Source: Chloroflexia bacterium (GTDB lineage: Bacteria; Chloroflexota; Chloroflexia; Thermomicrobiales; UBA6265). Taken from it: 7,252 bases of DNA. Under the pieces are notes generated by a model that was given only the letters and a program-made list of their open reading frames with translations, was not told the origin of the DNA and did no database searches. Both the position numbers and the translations under genes were made by a program. Where the stretch lies: contig JACCVE010000401.1 of assembly GCA_013698285.1 (NCBI GenBank), positions 1 through 7,252 on the forward strand. The letters run 5' to 3'. Shown here in pieces: positions 1-5,716 of the stretch; within the stretch, counting starts at the first letter, position 1, and the number at the start of each line of letters is the position of its first letter.

Positions 1-1
1 G

Positions 2-637
2 ATCTTAGCGACCGAGCACTCGAGCCTGCTCGCCACCAGGGGCATGATTTGGAACGAGATGTTCGCCTGCACCGGCATGTACCTGACGGTCCTGTCGGCC
101 GCGACCGTCGCCCTGGCCTAGGTCGCCCAGGCCACCGACTTCGGCGGGCACTTCCGTCTCTTCGCCCTCCTGGTCCTCCCCATCGTGTTCCTCCTCGGCT
201 ACGGCACGCAGACCCGATTGGGTGACACGCGGGCCGAGGAAGTTTGGCGCGTCGTCGGGATGAACCGGCTGCGCTACGCCTACTTGGAGCTGGCCCCGGA
301 GCTGGCACCGTACTTCGTCACCAGTCGCCATGACGACGAGGCAGGCGTCATCGCTACATACGGCCCCGTCCTCCCCGGCGCGGCCCGGGTCGCTCCTGGC
401 CGAATCCTCGCCGGCACGCCGGAGCTGGTCGGCGTCATCAACGCGGCCGTCGCCGGCGTCCTGGCGGCCCTGGTCGTCGAGGCGGTCGCCGGCTCGGTGG
501 GTGCGGGCGCGGGTGCCGGGGTCGTGGGCGGACTGGCGTACTTGGCCGCGTACGGCGTCAACACGTTCCGGCAGCTCGAGGGCATCCGCCGCGAGTACCG
601 TCCGCGGTTCCCCGGACCGGACCGAGCGGCGAGGTGA
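2..637 (+). pseudogene. Broken multi-spanning membrane protein gene, 5' end outside window
   Basis: The frame starting at base 2 reads as one coherent protein to the TGA at 635-637, except for a TAG at 119-121. Protein-like sequence lies on both sides: a hydrophobic segment ending in TVALA before the stop, and VAQATDF plus a second hydrophobic segment (about 165-205) after it. Then come a conserved-looking block (MNRLRYAYLELAPEL, YFVTSRHDDEAG) and two more hydrophobic, Ala/Gly/Val-rich segments (about 420-560). This suggests four membrane helices with a soluble loop between pairs two and three. I recall similar uncharacterised membrane proteins from Chloroflexota and relatives but know no function. 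The only restart, GTG at 185, lies inside the second helix and has no ribosome-binding site, so a functional downstream fragment is unlikely. A single-base change (for example TTG to TAG) or a sequencing error would explain the stop. Confidence 0.65.
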
Positions 638-727
638 CAGCGGGGCGCGATCATTTTGCGGACACGTTCTAGACGGGACACCGTGCCGGACCATCCTCGG
701 CGTTGACCCGGACGCGGCGGCGGCGGG

Positions 728-736
728 TGGTATCAT
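728..736 (+). promoter_or_regulatory. Extended -10 promoter for the leader ORF/DUF3105/DUF305 operon
   Basis: TGG-TATCAT is an extended -10 element (TGn plus a four-of-six match to TATAAT; positions 3 and 5 of TATCAT are T and A). A TTGACC lies upstream at 703-708, but the 22-base spacer is too long for a normal sigma-70 pair, so recognition would rest on the TGn motif. An expected transcription start about seven bases downstream falls on the A of ATG 743. The same GGTATCAT string precedes the phosphoesterase gene on the other strand. Confidence 0.45.
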
Positions 737-742
737 CGGGCG

Positions 743-796
743 ATGGTTGGTCCCGGCGGAGGGGCACACGATAGGCGAGGGATGGATCAGCGATGA
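743..796 (+). CDS. Possible leaderless 17-residue leader peptide coupled to DUF3105 gene
   Basis: This short ORF reads MVGPGGGAHDRRGMDQR and then TGA at 794-796. Its ATG lies six bases after the TATCAT hexamer at 731-736, where transcription is expected to begin, so it could be translated without a leader. Its stop overlaps the ATG of the next gene at 793 in the form ATGA, an arrangement typical of translational coupling. It also spans the Shine-Dalgarno-like GAGGGA (777-782) of that gene, so ribosomes on the leader could affect initiation there. There is no run of one codon to suggest amino-acid attenuation, although four glycines fall within the first seven residues. In DNA this GC-rich a chance ORF is possible; the coincidence of promoter spacing and ATGA overlap is the whole case. 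Confidence 0.35.
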   Translation: MVGPGGGAHDRRGMDQR

Positions 797-1512
797 GTGA
801 GACGCGAGGGAAGACGCCCCCGCGCGGGAATGCGGCGGCCACGGGTCCGGTCCGGAAGGCGGGCCCCGCCACCACCCCCGACAGGACGGATCGGTCGGCA
901 CGACGGGCCCAGGTCGTCCAGGAGCGGCGGGCCGAGCGAATCAACCGGACCGAGCGCGAAGCCCGCCAGCGGCAATTGACGCGCATCGGCGGGGCCGTTC
1001 TGGGCGTGCTGCTCCTCGTGGGGATCGGGTTCTTCGCCTATGACAGGTACCAGCGGTTCCAAGGCGATCAAGTGCTGGACGATGTCGCCGACTTCGAATA
1101 CTCGGGTGGCCAGCACCTCGATGGGGAACTCACCTACACCGAGTCCCCTCCGGTCGGCGGCACGCACAATAATGTCTGGCAAAATTGCGGCTACTATGCC
1201 GCCCCGGTCGCGAATTGGAATGCCGTCCACTCGTTGGAGCACGGTGCCGTTTGGATTACCTACCAACCGGAACTGCCAGACGACCAGGTTGCCGCGTTGC
1301 GGAGCATGGCCGAGGACATGGACTACATCCTCGTCAGCCCCTACCCCGGCCTCGACGCGCCGGTAGTGGCCTCGTCATGGAATCACCAATTGCGGTTGCA
1401 ATCGGCGACCGATCCGGGACTGGACGCGTTCATCAGAGAATTCCGGGAGGGCCCGGATACCCCGGAGCGCGGCGCACTCTGCAGCCAGGGCAACACGGGG
1501 ACCCTGACGTAG
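793..1512 (+). CDS. DUF3105 family single-pass membrane protein
   Basis: This 239-residue protein has a basic, Arg/Gln-rich cytoplasmic N-terminus (residues 1-62; 33-62 could form a charged helix), one membrane helix (about 66-84) and an outer domain. The outer domain shows the family signatures in order: PPVGGTHN (119-126), NCGYY (131-135), VHSLEHGAVWITY (145-157), SPYPGL (182-187), a WNHQL block (196-200) and GALC near the end. The molecular function of DUF3105 is not known. The conserved His residues (125, 146, 150) and the only two cysteines, 132 and 230, look suited to metal binding or a disulfide. The start is supported by GAGGGA about ten bases upstream and by the overlap with the leader ORF. 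One base separates its stop from the DUF305 gene, so the two are almost certainly cotranscribed. I recall these two families being neighbours in other GC-rich bacteria. Family assignment is firm; the role is inference. Confidence 0.9.
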   Translation: MSETRGKTPPRGNAAATGPVRKAGPATTPDRTDRSARRAQVVQERRAERINRTEREARQRQLTRIGGAVLGVLLLVGIGFFAYDRYQRFQGDQVLDDVADFEYSGGQHLDGELTYTESPPVGGTHNNVWQNCGYYAAPVANWNAVHSLEHGAVWITYQPELPDDQVAALRSMAEDMDYILVSPYPGLDAPVVASSWNHQLRLQSATDPGLDAFIREFREGPDTPERGALCSQGNTGTLT

Positions 1513-1513
1513 G

Positions 1514-2182
1514 ATGACCGTCCGGGGGTCCCGAAACTCGGTCCTGATCGCCGGTCTCGCGGCCCTCGTCGCGCTGGCCATCGGTGTCCTGGTCGGTGGG
1601 CGACTCGGGGAAGCGGAGGCACCGGGCGACGACTCGGCCGAGGCCGGGTTCCTGCGGGACATGGCGATGCACCATCGCCAGGCCGTGGAGATGTCGTTGG
1701 TGGTCTTCCCCCGCACGGACGACCCCGTCATCCGGTCGCTGGCGCTCGACATCGCCACCAGCCAGCAGGCCCAAGTCGGCATGATGTCCGGCTGGCTCGA
1801 CGCCTGGGGTCTCCGCCAGACCGGGCCCGGCAAGGCGATGGCCTGGATGGGGCACGACCTCGGCCCCGGGGAGCGGATGCCGGGACTGGCCAGCGACGAA
1901 GACCTGCGCCGGCTGGCCGCTTTGCCTCCGGGGGAGGCGGATATTCTGTACCTGCGCCTGATGACCGTTCACCACGCCGCCGGGGTAGATATGGCCAACG
2001 CGCTCTTGGAGCGGAGCGATCGCGACCTGGTGACGGACTTCGCGGCCAAGGTCGCGGCGAACCAGTCGGTCGAGATCGAGACCATGGACAACCTGCTCAT
2101 GGAGCGCGGCGCTGACTCTGGCGGGGATGATCCCGGCGCGACCCCCGGCGCGGCGGCGATGCCTGAGCACGGCCGCGACTGA
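1514..2182 (+). CDS. DUF305 (CopM-like) membrane-anchored protein
   Basis: This 222-residue protein has an N-terminal signal or anchor helix (about 10-28) and then a mostly helical domain with the duplicated DUF305 signature: FLRDMAMHHRQAVEM (46-60) and LMTVHHAAGVDMA (149-161). Each copy carries an adjacent His-His pair (53-54 and 153-154) flanked by methionines, within a ferritin-like four-helix bundle typical of the family. Synechocystis CopM, a member of the family, binds copper, so a periplasmic or cell-surface copper-binding role is reasonable but not shown here. The C-terminal 20 or so residues are Gly/Asp/Ala/Pro-rich and probably unstructured. The ATG lies one base after the TAG of the DUF3105 gene; GGGGA at 1497-1501, inside that gene, can serve as ribosome-binding site. 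I saw no other copper gene in the window. Confidence 0.9.
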   Translation: MTVRGSRNSVLIAGLAALVALAIGVLVGGRLGEAEAPGDDSAEAGFLRDMAMHHRQAVEMSLVVFPRTDDPVIRSLALDIATSQQAQVGMMSGWLDAWGLRQTGPGKAMAWMGHDLGPGERMPGLASDEDLRRLAALPPGEADILYLRLMTVHHAAGVDMANALLERSDRDLVTDFAAKVAANQSVEIETMDNLLMERGADSGGDDPGATPGAAAMPEHGRD

Positions 2183-2473
2183 CGGATCGTGGCTGGGTTG
2201 ACCGCGGAGGTCAGAGGAAACGGATGTCCTTATCGGTGCGTCCTGGCGGCTGGTCTCGGGAGGACATGAAATCCTCCCCTACGAAAGGGTCGTCATTTCT
2301 CCGGTGACGTTGTTTTCATAGCATCCTTCTGAAGGTCACACCTATTATGGAGGGGATGACCTCGTATCCTCCCGTCGTTGCCGATCGACCGTCCCGGGGC
2401 TGGTCACACCGGGACAGTAACGTGGACCTCGCCGGCCTGAGCGCGGAATCGAACATGTCCCGACCGCTCCCGA
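2183..2473. other. Gene-free stretch between convergent genes, rich in short repeats
   Basis: I find no convincing gene in these 291 bases. The stretch holds several perfect short dyads: TGACC/GGTCA (2199-2213), ATGTCCT/AGGACAT (2224-2230 with 2261-2267), GGGAGGA/TCCTCCC (2258-2264 with 2272-2278), CGTCA/TGACG (2291-2295 with 2305-2309), CCTTC-T-GAAGG (2325-2335) and GTCCCG/CGGGAC (2391-2396 with 2410-2415). It also has direct repeats: GGTCACACC at 2334-2342 and 2402-2410, and ATCCTCCC at 2271-2278 and 2366-2373. The part from about 2215 to 2350 is less GC-rich than the flanking genes. It may hold the transcription ends of both flanking operons or an unrecognised structured RNA; I match it to no known RNA family. 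Confidence 0.5.
2258..2278. terminator. Hairpin, possible terminator of the DUF305 operon
   Basis: GGGAGGA and TCCTCCC form a perfect seven-base-pair stem around a seven-base loop (CATGAAA), 76 bases after the DUF305 stop. No T-run follows, so it is not a classical intrinsic terminator. Such T-less stem-loops are often seen downstream of genes in GC-rich bacteria, but whether they terminate is uncertain. The left arm can pair instead with ATGTCCT at 2224-2230. Confidence 0.3.
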
Positions 2474-3523
2474 TCACGCTGTCTGTCCGGCGATCTCGGC
2501 TAGGGCCGCACCCAGGGCGACGGTGCTCTCGGGCGGCCCGACCGTGATCCGGAAATGATCCCTCCCCAATGACGGGTCAGACGGGACGTGGACGAGGATG
2601 CCCCGCTCCCTCAACGCGGCGGCGATCTCGGCCGCCGTGCCGCGCTCGACCCGGGCCAGGATGAAGTTGGCGGAGGAGGGGTAGGGGAGGGAGAGCAAGT
2701 TCGACTTGCGTAGCGTTCGCCAGAGCCGTGCTCGCTCCAGGCGCAGGCGCCGGACGCTTCCCAGGACCGCCGGGAGATCCCCGAAGGTGGCGGCGGCGGC
2801 GGCCAGCGTCGAGGCCGCGACGCCGGTGGGTGGGCAGAACATCCTCAGCCCGGCGATGATCCGGGCGGGGCCGGTGGCATAGGCGAGCGGGAAGGCATCC
2901 AATCCGGCCCAGGTGGAGAGGGTCGAGAGGAGGACGACGTTGTCGAACTCCGAGGCGAGCGCCGCCGCGTTCCGACCGGCGTAGGCGGCGTGGCGCTCGT
3001 CGATCAGGACCAGCTCGCAGGTGCGGGCCAGGCGGACCAGGTGAGTCGGGTCGAGCGGATTGCCGGTCGGATCGTTCGGAGACATCACCAGGGCCGTGCT
3101 TCCCCGGGACCCAGCCGGTTCCCGGGCCAGGTCGATCCCGAAGTTGCCCGGCACACGAGGCCATTCCAGCCTCTCGACCCGGTGCTGTCGAGCCCGGGCG
3201 GCGAAGGCGGCATCGGTGGGAGAAAAGGTGACGAATGGGCCGAGGTCACGGCGCCAGAGGAGCAGGGCGTCGATCAGGGCATCCGTCCCGTTGGCGAGGA
3301 CGACCCGGTCCGGCGAGGTCCCGGCATGACTGGCCACCGCGCTTATGACCTGGGCGAAGAGGTCGTCTGACCCCCCGTCTGACGGAGTGGTGGCGTCGAG
3401 CGCCGCCGTGACGGACCGGGCGACGAGGGGGGAGGGACCGAACGGGTTAGTGAGCCGGTCGAGCCGGATCAGGCCCCCCTGTCGGGCAAGCGGTGTGGCG
3501 AGGTGGGCGTGACCCCGGTTCAC
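2474..3523 (-). CDS. HisC-like class I/II aminotransferase homologue lacking the PLP lysine
   Basis: This 349-residue protein is close to the usual HisC length. It shows the fold-type I order: LDRLTNPFGPSP near the N-terminus (22-32), ANGTDALI (77-84; compare GNGSDE), SPNDPTGN (148-155; compare NPNNPTG), VLIDERHAAYAG (172-183; compare IDEAY), LSTLSTWAGL (199-208), SSANFILARV (283-292) and HFRITVG (323-329), whose Arg325 matches the substrate-carboxylate arginine. The PLP-lysine motif, normally TLSKAFGLAG, reads TLSTWAGLDA, putting Thr204 (codon ACC, 2914-2912) at the lysine. The phosphate-binding Arg a few residues later is also missing. Lys273 is the only lysine in the protein. The GTG start at 3523 overlaps the stop of the upstream phosphoesterase gene as GTGA; the longer open frame upstream is only that gene's shadow. 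The frame is intact, so it looks like a maintained pseudoenzyme or a divergent PLP protein. The closest family could be HisC or the CobD-type decarboxylases. Confidence 0.8.
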   Translation of the reverse strand: MNRGHAHLATPLARQGGLIRLDRLTNPFGPSPLVARSVTAALDATTPSDGGSDDLFAQVISAVASHAGTSPDRVVLANGTDALIDALLLWRRDLGPFVTFSPTDAAFAARARQHRVERLEWPRVPGNFGIDLAREPAGSRGSTALVMSPNDPTGNPLDPTHLVRLARTCELVLIDERHAAYAGRNAAALASEFDNVVLLSTLSTWAGLDAFPLAYATGPARIIAGLRMFCPPTGVAASTLAAAAATFGDLPAVLGSVRRLRLERARLWRTLRKSNLLSLPYPSSANFILARVERGTAAEIAAALRERGILVHVPSDPSLGRDHFRITVGPPESTVALGAALAEIAGQTA

Positions 3524-4377
3524 GACACCATGCCGTGGTGGGCGACCGGGTGGTGGGCCACGCGGCTGCCCGGCAGAGGGATCAGCAACTCGAACACGAC
3601 CGGGGCGCCGACGACGTGGGCGGCCACGTTGCGGACCGGGATGCCGGCGGGGGTCTGGCCCTTCGGGTTGCCGAGGTGGGCGTGGCCGTGGATGACGAGG
3701 TCGACCGGGTGCTGGTCGATCACCTTGGCCAGGACGCTGTTGCCCAGCATCCAGAGCTTGGCGGGGGGCTCGCTGCCCAGGGTGGTGACGGTCGGGGCAT
3801 AGTGGAGGATCACGACCCGGGCCGCGACGCCGGTCGCGATGTCGTGCAGGGCCTGGTCCAACCGGGCGGCCTCCCGCCGGGCCCGCAGCGCGATGGCCTG
3901 GGTGGCGCGGTAGGCGGGGACCAGTGGACCCTCGTCTGGCCAGAAGCCGCCGCCGTAGCCCCCGGCGCCGGCGAAGCCGATCTCGACGACCGCGGGGAGG
4001 GAGGGGGGTGAGAAGCCACCCGCCCCGCCCGGACGGCGCGGCGAGATGGGCACCGAGGTGCCGGTGCCATCGAGGAGGCGGACTCCGGCGGCTTCGAGGA
4101 TGCGGCGGAGGGCGGTGCGGCGCAGGCATCGGCGGTCGTGGTTGCCCAGCACGGCGATCACCGGCACCCTGACGGTGGCGAGGGCGGCGGCCACGGCCTC
4201 GAACTCGGGCAGCCGGCCGTTGTCGGTCATGTCCCCGGCGACGATCAGCACGTCGGCCCGCTCGTGCAGCGTCGCCAGGTCGTCGGCCAACCCGGCCGAG
4301 ACATCGGACTGGACATGGAGGTCACCGATCGCGGCGAGGCGGACGTGACCCGGTGCGGTGAAGAGATCGCGAACCAT
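3520..4377 (-). CDS. Calcineurin-like metallophosphoesterase
   Basis: This 285-residue protein carries the full dinuclear-metal motif set: GDLH (18-21), GDMTDNG (48-54), GNHD (78-81), LHY (191-193) and GHAH (231-234). It should therefore bind two metal ions and hydrolyse a phosphomono- or phosphodiester; the substrate cannot be read from sequence. No signal peptide or membrane helix is seen, so it is probably cytosolic. A Gly-rich stretch (about 136-145, AGAGGYGGGF) resembles the G-F-GGGFG segment I recall in related bacterial phosphoesterases. The tail holds His pairs (275-276, 280-281). The ATG at 4377 is preferred over the upstream in-frame ATG at 4458, because homology begins near residue 12 and a TATCAT element ends six bases before 4377, fitting a leaderless message. 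Its TGA overlaps the GTG of the aminotransferase homologue by four bases, so the two are cotranscribed and probably translationally coupled. Confidence 0.88.
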   Translation of the reverse strand: MVRDLFTAPGHVRLAAIGDLHVQSDVSAGLADDLATLHERADVLIVAGDMTDNGRLPEFEAVAAALATVRVPVIAVLGNHDRRCLRRTALRRILEAAGVRLLDGTGTSVPISPRRPGGAGGFSPPSLPAVVEIGFAGAGGYGGGFWPDEGPLVPAYRATQAIALRARREAARLDQALHDIATGVAARVVILHYAPTVTTLGSEPPAKLWMLGNSVLAKVIDQHPVDLVIHGHAHLGNPKGQTPAGIPVRNVAAHVVGAPVVFELLIPLPGSRVAHHPVAHHGMVS

Positions 4378-4383
4378 CCGGGA

Positions 4384-4391
4384 ATGATACC
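4384..4391 (-). promoter_or_regulatory. -10 element of the phosphoesterase/aminotransferase operon
   Basis: Read on the minus strand, GGTATCAT runs from 4391 to 4384, with the hexamer TATCAT at 4389-4384. Six bases separate it from the ATG at 4377, so transcription would begin at or next to the start codon. I see no good -35 at 16-18 bases upstream; the adjoining 17-bp palindrome occupies that area and may be an activator or repressor site. GGTATCAT is identical to the element at 729-736. Confidence 0.45.
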
Positions 4392-4406
4392 GGGGATCAT
4401 CCCCGG
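4390..4406. repeat. Perfect 17-bp palindrome in the divergent intergenic region
   Basis: CCGGGGAT (4390-4397) and ATCCCCGG (4399-4406) are exact reverse complements around a single C. The palindrome abuts the -10 hexamer of the phosphoesterase operon (4389-4384) in its -10 to -35 spacer, a position where a dimeric regulator would block or reshape the promoter. It lies about 75 bases upstream of the carboxypeptidase -35-like element, so it could serve both divergent genes. A chance GC palindrome cannot be excluded. Confidence 0.45.
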
Positions 4407-4479
4407 CGCCACCGGGACGAGCGTCCTGATCTCGCGGGGCGGTACGGTCGGGTGCCATGCCGGGACCGGCGCGGGCCGG

Positions 4480-4510
4480 TTGTCCCGGGGCGGCGCCGGG
4501 TCGGTATACT
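4480..4510 (+). promoter_or_regulatory. Promoter of the D-Ala-D-Ala carboxypeptidase gene
   Basis: TATACT at 4505-4510 is a five-of-six match to the -10 consensus and is preceded by GG, as at the other two promoter candidates. TTGTCC at 4480-4485 is a plausible -35 with a rather long 19-base spacer. Eight bases separate the -10 from ATG 4519. An inverted repeat, CCGGGAC (4460-4466) with GTCCCGG (4482-4488), spans the -35, with an inner ACCGGC/GCCGGT pair (4465-4470 with 4475-4480). Confidence 0.5.
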
Positions 4511-4518
4511 GTCTCCCC

Positions 4519-5697
4519 ATGCGAGATTTACCTGCAGTCCCCTTCCCCATGACTCGATCGGGCCATTCCCGAACACGGCGGCCGTGGTGGCCGTTCCTCG
4601 CCACCCTGCTGATCGTGCTCGGGCTCGGGACGTGGGCGCCCGGGACGGCGGCCCAGGAAACGGACGAGGTCCCGGCACCGCCGGACGTGACGGCGGCATC
4701 CGCCTTCGTCCTCGACGTCGACGCGAACCAGGCCCTCTACGCCCTGGAACCCGACACCGAACTACCCCCCGCCAGCACGACCAAGATCGCGACCGCCCTG
4801 GTCGTTCGGCAGCAGACCGAGCTCACCGACACGGTGGTGATCGAGGAGAGCGACTTGGTCGATACCGCCGTGTTTTCCAACATGGGACTGGTGGCGGGAG
4901 ATACCCTGACGGTTGAACTGCTGCTTTATGGCTTGCTCTTGCCGTCCGGCAACGACGCGGCCAATGCGCTTGCCCGGCACGTCGGAACCGGGCTGCCGGG
5001 AGGGGATAGCGACCCGCGGGCGGCATTCATCCAGGCCATGAACGACCTGGTGGCGACGCTCGGCCTGGAGCATACGCAGTTTCGGAACCCGGCCGGTCCG
5101 GACGAGGAGGGACATTATTCCTCCGCACGCGACCTGGCGACCCTGGCCGGCGCACTCTTGCGGGACGAGACGCTGGCGGCGATCGTGGACACCGCGACGT
5201 ACGAGGGGGTGTCGTCTGGTCCGGAAGCGCGCGTCTATCCCCTCTCGACGACGAACGATCTGCTGCTGGATGACGGGATCATCGGTATCAAGACGGGCAT
5301 CACTGAGGAAGCCGGCGGTTGCCTGGTGATCGGCGCCACGTATAGCGGAAATCGGGTGGTGACCGTCGTCCTGGGCAGCGATGTGACCACCGATCCAGAT
5401 TCCGGCTTCCTGGTCAGTCGAGCCCGCTATGACGACACGCTGGAGATCATCAACGCCTTGAACACCAACTATGCCTGGGTCGATCCCGCGGAGGTCCCCG
5501 GGCTGACCGATGCCATGGCCGCCTGGGAAGTGACCCTGGGGGACGAGGGGGCGAACCTCGTCATCCCGGCCGGGACCGACGACGTGGAGTTCCGGCTCCG
5601 GCTCGGCCCGGCCGCCAACCCCGATGACGAGGTGGGCCGCGTGCTATTCTTCGTCGGAGACCGCCAGATCGCCGAGCGCACGCTCGTCCAAGTCTGA
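4519..5697 (+). CDS. D-alanyl-D-alanine carboxypeptidase, peptidase family S11
   Basis: This 392-residue exported enzyme should remove the terminal D-Ala of peptidoglycan stem peptides outside the membrane, limiting cross-linking. The three penicillin-binding motifs are present: STTK with nucleophile Ser86 and Lys89, SGN at 143-145, and KTG at 258-260. The GHYSSARDLATLA block (198-210) is also typical of S11. A signal sequence precedes them: a basic stretch (13-21), a hydrophobic core (about 24-38), and a likely cleavage near residues 45-46 (GTAA, then QE). After the catalytic domain about 75 residues (from 318) form a probable beta-rich C-terminal domain; there is no clear amphipathic anchor helix at the end. 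Two starts are possible: ATG 4519, fitting a leaderless message from the TATACT at 4505, or ATG 4549, giving a shorter n-region. Neither has a good Shine-Dalgarno sequence. The open frame extends upstream to 4138, but that part is shadow sequence. Confidence 0.9.
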   Translation: MRDLPAVPFPMTRSGHSRTRRPWWPFLATLLIVLGLGTWAPGTAAQETDEVPAPPDVTAASAFVLDVDANQALYALEPDTELPPASTTKIATALVVRQQTELTDTVVIEESDLVDTAVFSNMGLVAGDTLTVELLLYGLLLPSGNDAANALARHVGTGLPGGDSDPRAAFIQAMNDLVATLGLEHTQFRNPAGPDEEGHYSSARDLATLAGALLRDETLAAIVDTATYEGVSSGPEARVYPLSTTNDLLLDDGIIGIKTGITEEAGGCLVIGATYSGNRVVTVVLGSDVTTDPDSGFLVSRARYDDTLEIINALNTNYAWVDPAEVPGLTDAMAAWEVTLGDEGANLVIPAGTDDVEFRLRLGPAANPDDEVGRVLFFVGDRQIAERTLVQV

Positions 5698-5716
5698 CGC
5701 TCTGACGACGGAGCCA

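Noticed and set aside
703..736. TTGACC (703-708) as the -35 partner of TATCAT (731-736)
   Set aside because: The 22-base spacer is too long for a standard sigma-70 promoter; the TGn extended -10 explains the site better.
5..901. Long minus-strand open frame opposite the broken membrane gene
   Set aside because: It is a GC-driven antisense frame with no recognisable domain, running across the plus-strand gene and into the next one.
2266..2307. 13-codon ORF (MKSSPTKGSSFLR) directly after GGGAGGA
   Set aside because: The purine tract ends one base before the ATG, too close for a working Shine-Dalgarno, and the segment is better explained as a hairpin.
2347..2547. 66-codon plus-strand ORF in the convergent intergenic region
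   Set aside because: It has no usable ribosome-binding distance and no recognisable sequence, and it runs into the 3' end of the aminotransferase homologue.
3524..4129. N-terminal extension of the aminotransferase frame upstream of 3523
   Set aside because: It is Pro/Arg/Gly-rich shadow sequence lying out of frame over the phosphoesterase gene, whose motifs are complete. Homology to aminotransferases begins only after the GTG at 3523.
4138..4518. Upstream extension of the carboxypeptidase frame
   Set aside because: It runs antisense through the phosphoesterase 5' part and the promoter region, and the signal peptide begins only after 4519.
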